DNA of 64,000 bases from Paraglaciecola sp. MB-3u-78 (lineage in GTDB: Bacteria > Pseudomonadota > Gammaproteobacteria > Enterobacterales > Alteromonadaceae): the NCBI RefSeq assembly GCF_002835935.1, contig NZ_PJCF01000086.1, positions 248,001-312,000 on the forward strand, written 5' to 3'. Numbering within the stretch: position 1 is the stretch's first letter; every line of letters starts with the position of its first letter. Below are positions 1-8,116 of this stretch, in pieces. A model generated the notes under the pieces. The model made no database searches, was not told the DNA's origin, and saw only the letters and a program-made list of their open reading frames with translations. A program made the translations under genes and the position numbers.

Positions 1-68
1 CCCTAATACGGCGTCAATGCGCCAGAATAGTATTTTTGACCAGACTATTTACATAAGGAGCGTCCAAA

Positions 69-1100
69 ATGAAGCTTAGAACAATTGGTATCGATTTAGC
101 AAAGAATGTATTTCAGGTTTGTGGAGTGAATGAGCATATGAAGTCGCAGTTTAATAAGCGGTTAAAGCGACATCAACTGCTCGACTTTATGCGTCAGCAG
201 GCGCCTACGATGGTGGTGATGGAGGCCTGTTATTCATCCCATTACTGGGGGCGCGAACTGACTAAGTTAGGCCATGATGTAAAGCTTATCCCAGCTCAAC
301 ACGTCACGCCTTTTGTGCGAGGCAACAAGAATGACCACAACGATGCCTTTGCGATTACAGAGGCCAGTCAGCGTCCGTATATTCGCTTTGTACCGATTAA
401 AACCGAGCACCAACAGGAAATATCCTGCTTACATCGTATCCGTGAGCGACTTATCAAAAACAAAACTGCGATGAGTAACCAAGCCAGAGGGTTATTGAGT
501 GAGTTTGGCGTGGTGTTTCCTTGTGGTCACAAAGCGCTGTTAAATGGGTTGGACAGCGTCACAGATAACGCTCAATATAGTCAGCGATTGCAAGACATGG
601 TGAAGGAGATGTTGAGTGAATATAACACCACCATAGAGCGCCTTAAAAGCATCAAAAAACAGTTAGATGAATTTGTTGATGACAGTGAGAGCGGTAAGAT
701 ATTACTCAGCATTCCCGGTATCGGTGTGATTAATGCCTCTGCATTGTTAGCGGCCATCGATAAAGGCCAAGCGTTTAACAATCCGAAAGAGTTTGCAGTG
801 TGGTTAGGACTGACACCCAAACAACATGCATCGGGTAACATCAGTAAAATGGGCGGTATTACCAAACGCGGTGACCGGTATTTGCGTAAACAACTGGTAC
901 ACGGCGCCAGAGCCCTGGTCAGTCGTGCAGCAAAAAGTACCGACCCTCTATCTCTATGGGCTACCAAGCTTCGCGTCTCCAAACCGTTTAATAAAGTGGC
1001 AGTCGCCGTCGCACATCGCTTAGCACGTTTAATCTGGATATTGCTCACGCGTCAGGAGCGTTATCGCGCTATGCCAGCTTCTTTAGAGGTCAGTGCTTAA
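69..1100 (+). CDS. IS110-family DEDD transposase
   Basis: 343 aa, normal length for the family. The N-terminal RuvC-like (DEDD) domain shows D9 in GIDLAKNVFQ, E52 in VVMEAC, and D89 and D92 in NKNDHNDAF. The C-terminal IS116/IS110/IS902 domain contains SIPGIGVINASAL, followed by the HASGNISKMGGITKRGDRYL stretch that carries the family's serine nucleophile (the S of ASG is the likely one). AAGGAG lies 8 bases before the ATG. The gene is intact and all acidic residues are present, so the enzyme could be active. It would recombine DNA guided by an RNA made from the element, probably from the 3' non-coding end. Confidence 0.93.
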   Translation: MKLRTIGIDLAKNVFQVCGVNEHMKSQFNKRLKRHQLLDFMRQQAPTMVVMEACYSSHYWGRELTKLGHDVKLIPAQHVTPFVRGNKNDHNDAFAITEASQRPYIRFVPIKTEHQQEISCLHRIRERLIKNKTAMSNQARGLLSEFGVVFPCGHKALLNGLDSVTDNAQYSQRLQDMVKEMLSEYNTTIERLKSIKKQLDEFVDDSESGKILLSIPGIGVINASALLAAIDKGQAFNNPKEFAVWLGLTPKQHASGNISKMGGITKRGDRYLRKQLVHGARALVSRAAKSTDPLSLWATKLRVSKPFNKVAVAVAHRLARLIWILLTRQERYRAMPASLEVSA

Positions 1101-1110
1101 TATGAATCAG

Positions 1111-1310
1111 TTTACGTTATCCCGGTTTTGCTCAATTCCGTCCGAGACAAAGGCACAAAGCCTGTGTGGGTGTTGTGGAAGGCAAGACTCGGGATAACAC
1201 TTTTTTACCCACCCCCGCTTAGTCACAAAATGATGAAGAAAACGGTCTACCCTACCTCATCAAAGCCAGACTTAGACAAGGATAATAATCCGTGTGGGTG
1301 TTTTAAAGGC
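1111..1310 (+). ncRNA. Candidate IS110 bridge/seek RNA region
   Basis: Immediately after the transposase the + strand can fold into a branched structure. GTTATCCCG (1116-1124) pairs perfectly with CGGGATAAC (1190-1198). Inside it TTGC can pair with GCAA, TTCC with GGAA, and GGC with GCC. The string GTGTGGGTGTT occurs twice (1164-1174 and 1292-1302), once in each half. IS1111-type elements encode their guide RNA in this position. The stem and repeat are seen; the function is inferred, and I have not defined the guide loops or RNA ends. A 70-codon open frame across this region has no recognisable product and is probably fortuitous. Confidence 0.45.
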
Positions 1311-1519
1311 GATGTGGTTCGGAGTTCATCAGAGGCCTGAAATGATAAAACCATTTCAATAAAGAGCCTGAATATATGTCAGAACTAAGCCATTTTTAAG
1401 ACTGCCTTCAACACAACAGACTAGCGGTAAGAGAATATTACAACGATATTTGTGCTGAAAATCAGCACGAAGGGGCAAGTATTGCGTTGACTTCACGGGA
1501 GCGTCCATATATGTTTTCT

Positions 1520-1684
1520 TTATTTTTCTTTATTTTTTCGATTACGCCTTATCTCTCGACTAATAGTGGCATGTGAACGATTAAGTAATCGATCCACCTC
1601 GCGTATCGATTTTTTCTGATAGTGATACCACTCAAATAGACGACAACGTTCAAAATTAGATAGATGAGAATAATGAATACCCAT
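1520..1684 (-). pseudogene. IS30-family transposase, N-terminal remnant
   Basis: Read on the minus strand from ATG at 1684, 54 codons encode a protein starting MGIHYSHLSNFERC, then IREVDRLLNRSHATISREIR, then a stop. This is the N-terminal helix-turn-helix of IS30-family transposases. The rest of the roughly 300-aa protein, including the DDE domain, is missing because the IS110 element begins right beside the break. Upstream, 1685-1735 carries TGGTGCAC twice and probably represents the IS30 terminal repeat. AAATAAAGAAAAATAAAG at the break creates the stop. Confidence 0.75.
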
Positions 1685-1744
1685 GGTGCACCTCCGTAAC
1701 TAATTAGGTTAGCAAAGGTGGTGCACTTCTACCTTGAAGCTGGG

Positions 1745-1786
1745 GCCGATTTTTCTTTTCTTCTTACGATGGGTGTCCTGTTAATT
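1745..1786 (+). repeat. Right-border copy of the GATGGGTGTCC repeat
   Basis: Partial copy: the right arm GCCGAT of the second REP-like hairpin, then a TC-rich stretch, then TTACGATGGGTGTCCTG and TTAATT. The same border occurs near 2041, 4872, 5745, 8411, 9100 and 9160. No gene is associated with it. Confidence 0.7.
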
Positions 1787-1875
1787 AGTTAATTATTGAA
1801 TTTCAGTATCGAACCTTAACAGAACGACCGGTCAAGATGGTTGCCGCTAGCTGGTCAAGTTAATTGTCGCTTAAT

Positions 1876-2127
1876 AAAAGGCGGAAAAGCAGTGGCGTTG
1901 CCACCAAAGCGGGTATCGGCAAAGCCGAATTTCCTTACTATATTACGATGGCTACTATATTACGATGGCTGTCCTGTTAATTTCCATGGCTGCTGTCCTG
2001 TTAATTTCCATTCGATGGGTGTCCTGTTAATTTCATTATTCGATGGGTGTCCTGTTAATTTCCATTCGGCGTCCGCTTGTCGAGATGTTCAACTGGGCGA
2101 AGCGGCGCTTCTAAAAAGACCAGTTTC
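1876..2127 (+). repeat. Double-hairpin repeat with four tandem GTCCTGTTAATTT units
   Basis: Two short hairpins stand in tandem: GTGGC-GTT-GCCAC (1892-1904) and ATCGGC-AAA-GCCGA (1915-1928). They are followed by four copies of GTCCTGTTAATTT starting at 1971, 1995, 2021 and 2049, so the spacing grows 24, 26, 28. Then comes a 52-bp module (2076-2127) that contains TCAACTGGGCGAAGC and is found inverted at 11474-11525. The copy at 8228-8400 is almost the same. An open frame runs through these repeats but its product resembles no protein I know. Confidence 0.75.
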
Positions 2128-2129
2128 AC

Positions 2130-2197
2130 CCATGCCATTTGCCCCAAGAATAAGCCATTTTTAGCTGAAACTTTAAATGCGGAAAATGCAGTGGCGG
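2130..2197 (+). repeat. Left half of a structured repeat split by IS21
   Basis: The segment from CATGCCATTTGCCCC to GCAGTGGCGG matches 8990-9055 almost base for base. In that uninterrupted copy it continues straight into AGCCACCAAAGCTGG, which here is found at 4828 on the far side of the IS21 element. GGCGG (2193-2197) is the left target duplication. Confidence 0.85.
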
Positions 2198-2276
2198 TGC
2201 GTAATAACATGAAACCGATCGGTCAATAACATTGAAGACGATCACTTTTTTGTCTTCCAGTAGAACTCAGTAAAAT

Positions 2277-3041
2277 CTAACTTGTGTGATCGGCTTCAGT
2301 CAAGGAATTTAGTTTTTTTCGCATGGATTCGCCTTTTAATTCTAACTTAATTGCCCCGTGAACAAGCCGATCTAGGATCGCATCTGCATGTGTGGATTCA
2401 CCGATCATATCGTACCAATTTTCTATTGGTAATTGACTCGCAATCAGTGTGGATTTTGTGTCATACCTCGCATCAATTAACTCAAGTAAATCACTGCGTT
2501 GTTGCGGCGTTAATGGCTCTAATCCCCAATCATCTAAGATCAGTAAATTTGCTGACGTGAGTTTGTTAATCAATTTTCGATAACTGCCATCCGCTTGTGC
2601 CATAAACATCTTTTCAAGCAATTCTTTGAGCCTGAAGTAGTAAACGTTTTCTCCCTGCTGGCAGTGGTTATGACCCAACGCACAAGCAAGATAGGTTTTA
2701 CCGCAACCTGTTGCCCCTGTGATCAGTATGTTTTGATGAAGACGAAGCCATTCACCTTGTGCTAATGAGCGGATCTGCGTTTTGTTTAACTGCCTCGACG
2801 CACCATAATCCAACTGGGCTAATATCCCGTTCACTCTAAATTTGGCTTGGCGGGTCAGTCGATCTATTTTACGTTGATCTCGCTGGGTTATTTCATGGTC
2901 AAGCAATAAACATAACCGCTCTTCGAAGCTTTGTTCGACGTATAGATTGGGTTGTTCACTTTGTTGTGATAACGCATCACGTATGCCGCTTAGCTTTAGC
3001 GTGGCTAATTGAGTATTGATTTGTTGCGTCACTGATTGCAT
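2277..3041 (-). CDS. istB: IS21-family ATPase helper IstB
   Basis: 254 aa, the usual length. AAA+ ATPase with Walker A GATGCGKT (residues 109-116) and Walker B LLILDD (D170-D171). It would assemble on target DNA and stimulate IstA-mediated transposition. It lies 19 bp downstream of istA on the same strand and is clearly cotranscribed. No frameshift or truncation is visible. Confidence 0.95.
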   Translation of the reverse strand: MQSVTQQINTQLATLKLSGIRDALSQQSEQPNLYVEQSFEERLCLLLDHEITQRDQRKIDRLTRQAKFRVNGILAQLDYGASRQLNKTQIRSLAQGEWLRLHQNILITGATGCGKTYLACALGHNHCQQGENVYYFRLKELLEKMFMAQADGSYRKLINKLTSANLLILDDWGLEPLTPQQRSDLLELIDARYDTKSTLIASQLPIENWYDMIGESTHADAILDRLVHGAIKLELKGESMRKKLNSLTEADHTS

Positions 3042-3060
3042 GTTGTTTCCTTAGGTTTTA

Positions 3061-4623
3061 TTAGTGGTAATAATGATTGCCACGGATATTTTGATGGTCG
3101 ATCTCACTTAGAAGATCCAGTTGTTTTTCCGGTAGAGGTTGGCTATCTAAACCTTTTTCTAAGATAGTTTTCACTTGGTTTACTCGCGTAACACCTGTTG
3201 CTAAAGCTCTGTAGCAGGCAGCTTCAAGTCGTTTGTCTGTGAACTTTTTTCCTAAACTCAATACGCCCATACAGGCACGGTAACTTTGCTCGGGGTGTTT
3301 TTTGGTTTGCATGAGTTGAATGACAAATTGCTCGGTTGATTTTCCGAATTTTCTTGCCCAACTTTCAAATCGTTCGGGGGTCCATTGCTGCTGTTTTTGA
3401 TGGGCGATTGGCATATGGATATCCAGGGTGCTGTGACCTCCCACGCGGTATGATCTTGGATGAACGGCCACTTGTACCCCTTGATGATAAAGTGTGACCA
3501 GTTGCCCCGTAGCATGTGCTTCTAGCTTTTTCTTGATCAAGGCGTGTGGCACCGAGTAGTAATGTTTTTCAATCTCGATGTGATAATCAATATGCACTTT
3601 GACCTGTTTCACTAAGGTGTAGCGATAAGGTTGTGACGGCAAAGGTTTCAGTGCGGGTTTATCTATCGCTTCAAATTGGGATAGCCTTGAGCCTGGATGC
3701 TTTTTCATTTGCCTTTGATTCAAATCGGTTAAAAGTGTCTGTATTTTTAGATTTAACTGTCGCAAGCTAAAAAAGCTTTCCTTGCGAAGTCGCGCCATTA
3801 TCCAACGTTCAACGATTTGAACACCCACCTCAGCTTTCGATTTATCCTTGGGTTTATAAGGTCTGGCAGGCACGATAACGGTATCGTAATGGGCGGCGAG
3901 TTGTTGGTAGGTTGGGTTCAGATCCGGCTCGTAACGACACGCTTTTGTCACGGCACTTTTTAAGTTATCTGGGATGACCAATTCAGGTACGCCACCCAGA
4001 AATTCAAAGCATCGTGCATGACTCATCACCCAGTCTTCGAGTTTTTGGCTAAACGTAGCCTCTGCAAAGGTGTAGTTAGATGCGCCCATGACTGCCACAA
4101 AAACCTGTGCTGTGCGGCATTCACCCGTTGTTGAGTCCACAATATTCATAGTGGGTCCACAATAATCAACAAACAGTTTTTCACCTGCTTTATGGTTTTG
4201 ACGCATGGACGGTTTTTGACATGTTAGCCATGTTTTATATAGACGACAGAAGTGGTTGTAGCTGTAAAAACCTTCTGGATACCGCTCACCATATTCTTCC
4301 CACAATAACTGCAATGTCATCGTTTTCGGCCTCAGCTCTTGCTGGACGACAGACCAATTAGGGATGATGTAGCCCTTGCTCTTAGGTTTGGTTGTGAAGA
4401 ATGCTCGTTGAAGCGTCTCATCATTCCATTTTTCATCAAGCGGCCAGCTAGTGATCCCAAGAGAGGTGGCACGAATGGCATAAATAGACACGATTGACGC
4501 TGAAATAGATAAGCTTTTGGCTATTTTTCGATGGCTGAGCAAACAGCCGTATTTGAGTCTTAAAATCTCTTTTAACTTACGCATTGAAATAGGTGCCATT
4601 GGCATAGTTATTCTCACCATCAA
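3061..4623 (-). CDS. istA: IS21-family transposase IstA
   Basis: 520 aa. An N-terminal helix-turn-helix (about residues 13-55) is followed by an rve/DDE catalytic core with D153 in LFVDYCG, D219 in VIPDNLK and E265 in KSKAEVGVQ, then a C-terminal beta-barrel region. It is the enzyme that cuts and joins the element's ends. The first residues MMVRITMPMAPISM offer several ATGs; the true start may be a few codons inside. The whole gene is open and the catalytic triad is complete. Confidence 0.95.
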   Translation of the reverse strand: MMVRITMPMAPISMRKLKEILRLKYGCLLSHRKIAKSLSISASIVSIYAIRATSLGITSWPLDEKWNDETLQRAFFTTKPKSKGYIIPNWSVVQQELRPKTMTLQLLWEEYGERYPEGFYSYNHFCRLYKTWLTCQKPSMRQNHKAGEKLFVDYCGPTMNIVDSTTGECRTAQVFVAVMGASNYTFAEATFSQKLEDWVMSHARCFEFLGGVPELVIPDNLKSAVTKACRYEPDLNPTYQQLAAHYDTVIVPARPYKPKDKSKAEVGVQIVERWIMARLRKESFFSLRQLNLKIQTLLTDLNQRQMKKHPGSRLSQFEAIDKPALKPLPSQPYRYTLVKQVKVHIDYHIEIEKHYYSVPHALIKKKLEAHATGQLVTLYHQGVQVAVHPRSYRVGGHSTLDIHMPIAHQKQQQWTPERFESWARKFGKSTEQFVIQLMQTKKHPEQSYRACMGVLSLGKKFTDKRLEAACYRALATGVTRVNQVKTILEKGLDSQPLPEKQLDLLSEIDHQNIRGNHYYH

Positions 4624-4686
4624 AAATGAAAAGAATAACGGTTAAAAACACCTACTGGAAAGACAAAAAAGAGTAAAAGTTGGGCA

Positions 4687-4822
4687 ATAACATTAAGCCG
4701 GTCACTCAATAACATTTTAACCATAAAGTGATCGGCTTCGATGTTATTGAGTGATCGGGATGGATGTTATTAGGTGATCGGCATCAATGTTATTAGGTGA
4801 TCGGGTTGGATGTTAATATGCA
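4687..4822 (+). repeat. IS21 right-end transposase-binding repeats
   Basis: At least four spaced copies of a motif like GTGATCGG followed by ATGTTATT lie between istA and the element's right tip; the last tip is TGTTAATATGCA. The left end (2198-2246) has two matching copies in inverse orientation. Such multiple terminal repeats are the IstA binding sites in this family. Confidence 0.8.
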
Positions 4823-4951
4823 GGCGGAGCCACCAAAGCTGGTATCGGCAATGCCGATTTATCTTGTTCTCTTACGATGGGTGTCCTGTTAATTGCTGCT
4901 CCGATGGGTGTCCTGTTAATTGCTGTTAATTGCTCTTCCTGTTAATTGCTC
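4823..4951 (+). repeat. Right half of the structured repeat split by IS21
   Basis: It begins with target duplication GGCGG (4823-4827) and continues AGCCACCAAAGCTGG, the hairpin ATCGGC-AAT-GCCGAT, then TTACGATGGGTGTCCTG. Two full and one degraded copies of the GTCCTGTTAATT unit follow. Directly after it, GACCGGTCAAGATAGTTG (4952-4969) repeats the sequence at 1825-1842 with one change. Confidence 0.8.
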
Positions 4952-5053
4952 TGACCGGTCAAGATAGTTGACGCGCTATAATTGGAGAGCAATATTAGTA
5001 AAGGGGCTAGCGTAGAACCTGTGGGGTCAGGTTTGTTGAAAGGAGTTAATCTG

Positions 5054-5455
5054 TTATGTTTGAGTTGCAACTGATTGAAGTTTTAAGAGTTTTGTAAAAG
5101 GAATGAAGTCTCTGTCAGAAAATAGTAGAGGAATGCGGTTATTTATACAAAATGTAGCAATTATTACGTCAGCGGTTTTCCTTATCGTTATCCCCTTTTT
5201 CCTTAACATACGATAATTTTCTGCTGCTTTGATTGCGATATCGGGTGAAAGCATGCTGAATTGATGTAGGGCCATAAGGTGCCCTTTAGCCGTTTCATAG
5301 TCCTTGTCAGACCTAAATCCTTGGAGTATTTCTAATAAGATGAGATCACCAATCGCGACCTCATCATTAATCAAAGCGATATCTAATAAATTAGTTTCTT
5401 GGGATGCTAATCCGTTGAAGTAATCAATCCAAACGCTAGTATCGACCAATATCAT
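5054..5455 (-). CDS. vapC: PIN-domain ribonuclease toxin, VapC type
   Basis: 133 aa, a single PIN domain. Metal-binding acidic residues are visible: D5 (LVDTSVWID), E42 (LLEILQG), D96 (KTADVIIA) and D114/D116 (FSDRDF). VapC toxins cleave RNA, typically tRNA or rRNA, and are held inactive by the partner antitoxin. The start ATG overlaps the antitoxin stop by 4 bp (ATGA), so the two are translationally coupled. The exact RNA target cannot be read from the sequence. Confidence 0.9.
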   Translation of the reverse strand: MILVDTSVWIDYFNGLASQETNLLDIALINDEVAIGDLILLEILQGFRSDKDYETAKGHLMALHQFSMLSPDIAIKAAENYRMLRKKGITIRKTADVIIATFCINNRIPLLFSDRDFIPFTKLLKLQSVATQT

Positions 5456-5646
5456 TCAGTCGTGCGCATATCATTAAGATCACCGTCCCAATTAAGCTTT
5501 CCTCTGAGGCTACGAATGTTAGCTTGTTTTCTTAGTTTTATTAGAGCTTTAAGGCCTTCTTCGACAGCTTCTTTTTTAGTCTGTAGTCCGGATACACTGA
5601 GTGCATCGGTCATTAATTTGTCATCAATTACAATATTCGTTCTCAT
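5452..5646 (-). CDS. vapB: VapB-type antitoxin
   Basis: 64 aa starting MRTNIVIDDKLMTDAL, with a ribbon-helix-helix-like N-terminus (DNA binding and autoregulation) and a charged C-terminus that would wrap the toxin. I chose the ATG at 5646 because GAGG precedes it; a longer open frame to 5736 has no sensible extension. Together with vapC it forms a type II toxin-antitoxin pair. It sits between two blocks of the GATGGGTGTCC repeats. Confidence 0.85.
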   Translation of the reverse strand: MRTNIVIDDKLMTDALSVSGLQTKKEAVEEGLKALIKLRKQANIRSLRGKLNWDGDLNDMRTTE

Positions 5647-5669
5647 GTTGCCTCTATGTGTAATGAATG

Positions 5670-5683
5670 GTGTATTTATACAC
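5670..5683. promoter_or_regulatory. Possible VapB operator
   Basis: Palindrome GTGTATTTATACAC (GTGTA-TTTA-TACAC) lies 24 bp upstream of the vapB start, where autoregulating ribbon-helix-helix antitoxins usually bind. The palindrome is seen; binding is inferred. Confidence 0.45.
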
Positions 5684-5744
5684 ATTATGACGTAGTCGGA
5701 AAGGCATAACAATAGATTGAGGTGGATAAAAATCATACAGTGTT

Positions 5745-5806
5745 CTCTTACGAAGGGTGTCCTGTTAATTAGCTACTCTTACGAAGGGTGTCCTGTTAAT
5801 TAGCTA
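5745..5806 (+). repeat. Two perfect 31-bp tandem repeats
   Basis: 5745-5775 and 5776-5806 are identical. Each carries the GGGTGTCCTGTTAATT core, with CGAAGGG in place of CGATGGG, and ends in AGCTA. They lie between vapBC and the end of the S9 peptidase gene. Confidence 0.9.
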
Positions 5807-5881
5807 TTAAAATAACAGTTTACCTTTTGAAGGAAGCTCAAAATCTCAAAACCTTAACTTTTCTAAACATATCAAAAAAGC

Positions 5882-7795
5882 TTACATATGCTTTTTCAAA
5901 AAAGCGTCTATAGCTTCCATGGCTTTCATTCTATTTATAGCACTGCTTAGGTAATGGTCGCCTTTTTTAAGTTTAATAAAGGTGGCGTCTTTATCTGCGT
6001 CCTCTAGCTCATCGAACATATCGTCTGACTGAGACCATGGCACCACCTTGTCGTATTCACCATGTATCAGTAATATTGGTGCTTTGACTTTTTCCACATG
6101 ATTGATTGGTGAAATCTGTTTAAGATGCTCTTTATCAAATTCGCCGCCTGAAATAATCTTGTCCCAGTAAGTGATTACCCAATGATCATTACCATATTTC
6201 GCTCTTTCAGAGGACATCATGTCGTTTAGATCTGATACGCCATTGATAGCAATCACGCATTTGTATAAATCTGGTGTAAACACTGCTCCAGCTAATGCCG
6301 CATAGCCTCCATAACTGGCACCTACAATACAGACTTTAGAAGGATCTATGACGCCTGCTTCTGCAAGATGAGTGACTCCGTCAGTCAGGTCATCTTGCAT
6401 TTTACGACCCCATTCGCCACGACCGATTATTGTATGCTGAGCACCAAAACCTTTTGACCCTCTGAATTGCGGCTGAATAACTAGATAGCCGCGGTTGGCA
6501 AAGTATTGGGCTAGGTAATCAAAGCGTATTTTATCATAACTGGCTGGCCCACCATGAGGCATCATAATCGCCGGTAAATTCGTTCGTTCCTTGCCTCTTG
6601 GGTAAGTTAATAGGGTAGGGATTACTAATCCATCTCTGGCTTCGTAAGCGTATTCTTCTAAATTAGCCACACTAGTAATCGACAAGTCGGGGCGGGATTT
6701 TGCTAACAAAGTAAGGCCACCTTGTTTGTACATTAAAAAACTTCCGGGATTATTGACACCTTCTGAATAAAAAATGATGCTGTCCCAGTTTTCAGTATAA
6801 TCTACGATGCGGTTGGTATATTTTAGTAAGGCTTTATCAATACCCCTCATACGAGCATTCAGCTTTTCATCAAAAAATTCATATGAAGGTTTAAAGCCCG
6901 AATATTCTACGCCATAAACAATGCGATTAACGTCCGTTATTGTTCTCTCAACGCCCTTGTCTTCTCGACTGAACAATGGCTCGGTGACACTGCCATCTTC
7001 AAGAGAAAGTGAATAGTAAGCACGCAGCCCATTCTTACGATTAACCGACATAACTAAACTCTTTTTGTCGGGCGTTACTCCGTTAAACCCTGTGACCATG
7101 AAGTCAGTTTTTTGTTCAAACACTACCTTCCATTTACCACTGAAAAATGATTCTACGATGTGCAATTTTCTACTCTTGATAAAGCGTTCGCGGGCAATTA
7201 CTTTATCGTTGTCACCCATGAAAAAATCGATAGTGTCCTTTGTTCCTCGTTCATGAACTCGCTCTCTCTTTTTCTTCTCTAGACTAACGCGATATAAATT
7301 AAGCCTTAATTCTTCATCATAAGCTGGCATATAGGCCATAGTTTTGTCATGGGAAATGCCCACTATTCTGCCTAAATTATTTTGCGCAGTAGTAATATCG
7401 CCACTTCCGGGAGTGAGCATTTGATGGAGTTTCTTGGTAGTGACGTTGTAAGCAAATGCATGACGAATCTCGTGGCGGCCTTTATAACCATATATACGAT
7501 TATTTTGACTGACCACCATAATTAATTTGTCATCATCTACAAAATATAAGCGGTTGGGATTAACTTCGGCAACGTTGACAGCATTAACAAAACTAAAATC
7601 TTTTGTACTGATGACGACTACAAGGTCCCTGTCGTTTTTGGTGTCGCGATAAGCCACATATTCACCTGTTGGTGAAACTGTGTACATACTCTTGTTTTCT
7701 AAATTGCCGTAGGCACTAACAGGCTCAAGCTCAGTTTGTGAATAGGCCAATTGAATGAAGCTTAGAAATAATACAAATCGTGCAATGATGCGCAT
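5882..7795 (-). CDS. Secreted S9-family (prolyl oligopeptidase-like) peptidase
   Basis: 637 aa. A signal peptide covers about residues 1-19 (MRIIARFVLFLSFIQLAYSQ), so it acts in the periplasm or on the surface. A beta-propeller-like region to about 390 is followed by an alpha/beta-hydrolase domain with nucleophile S494 in GASYGGY, D582 in HGEYDKVVP and H614 in KGDHYLS. HGGPASYD and the GRGEWGRKMQDDL stretch are typical of acylaminoacyl/dipeptidyl peptidase relatives. It would cut short peptides. It has no obvious operon partner; its 3' end abuts the tandem 31-bp repeats. Confidence 0.9.
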   Translation of the reverse strand: MRIIARFVLFLSFIQLAYSQTELEPVSAYGNLENKSMYTVSPTGEYVAYRDTKNDRDLVVVISTKDFSFVNAVNVAEVNPNRLYFVDDDKLIMVVSQNNRIYGYKGRHEIRHAFAYNVTTKKLHQMLTPGSGDITTAQNNLGRIVGISHDKTMAYMPAYDEELRLNLYRVSLEKKKRERVHERGTKDTIDFFMGDNDKVIARERFIKSRKLHIVESFFSGKWKVVFEQKTDFMVTGFNGVTPDKKSLVMSVNRKNGLRAYYSLSLEDGSVTEPLFSREDKGVERTITDVNRIVYGVEYSGFKPSYEFFDEKLNARMRGIDKALLKYTNRIVDYTENWDSIIFYSEGVNNPGSFLMYKQGGLTLLAKSRPDLSITSVANLEEYAYEARDGLVIPTLLTYPRGKERTNLPAIMMPHGGPASYDKIRFDYLAQYFANRGYLVIQPQFRGSKGFGAQHTIIGRGEWGRKMQDDLTDGVTHLAEAGVIDPSKVCIVGASYGGYAALAGAVFTPDLYKCVIAINGVSDLNDMMSSERAKYGNDHWVITYWDKIISGGEFDKEHLKQISPINHVEKVKAPILLIHGEYDKVVPWSQSDDMFDELEDADKDATFIKLKKGDHYLSSAINRMKAMEAIDAFLKKHM

Positions 7796-8116
7796 TAATT
7801 TAATTCCCTTTATAACAACCTAACTAATGATTAGCTTGCAGTAACGATGATAATAATGAAACGGCAAAGGTTTATTCTGTATAAATTGCCGATACTACAT
7901 GCCCACACAAAAACAAGAAGGGCAGCCACAATAATGGAATGGTTCAAAACACTCAATCTGACTAGTGCCGACTGAGTTTTGAGTATGGGTTTTAGCCGTG
8001 GAAGTGTAATTTTCGAAGATTTTGTGGAAGGTTATCATTTCTGGCCATTATGGATAAAAACTTGTTAATAAATGGGAACAATTAAAAGGGCACCAAAGGT
8101 AACTGATTTTTTTATA
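7796..8116. other. Intergenic region upstream of the S9 peptidase
   Basis: About 320 bp. It should hold the peptidase promoter on the minus strand, but I cannot pick a convincing one. No small gene, terminator or repeat copy is evident until the double-hairpin sequence begins near 8117. Confidence 0.4.

Larger units (their letters stand above)
1..1510 (+). mobile_element. IS110-family insertion sequence, IS1111-like layout
   Basis: A single transposase gene lies close to the left edge and is followed by about 400 bp of non-coding DNA, the arrangement expected when the guide (bridge/seek) RNA lies 3' of the gene. The short string AGGAGCGTCC just before the start codon (56-65) recurs as GGGAGCGTCC at 1497-1506, so I place the right end near 1510. 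The left end is at or before base 1. The element abuts the broken 3' side of an IS30 transposase remnant, so it appears to have inserted into an older IS. Exact ends are inferred; no target duplication is expected for this family. Confidence 0.75.
2198..4822 (-). mobile_element. Complete IS21-family element, 2625 bp
   Basis: The outer ends are TGCGTAATAACAT (left) and, read inward from the right, TGCATATTAACAT. GGCGG flanks both sides (2193-2197 and 4823-4827), a 5-bp target duplication. Each end carries internal repeats of the type ATGTTATT(G/A)GTGATCGG, at least two on the left (2198-2246) and four on the right (4687-4822), the usual IS21 transposase-binding arrangement. Both istA and istB are intact, so the element looks recent and potentially mobile. 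The pre-insertion sequence is present intact at 8990-9120. Confidence 0.93.

Noticed and set aside
1128-1340. 70-codon open frame after the IS110 transposase
   Set aside because: It overlaps the branched RNA fold and the product has no recognisable features; more likely the guide RNA region.
1841-2164. 107-codon open frame through repeats
   Set aside because: It consists of the tandem GTCCTGTTAATTT units read as protein; the same units occur in other frames and strands elsewhere.
5054-5736. VapBC as a second integron cassette
   Set aside because: I found no attC-like pair of sites around it, only the GATGGGTGTCC repeats.
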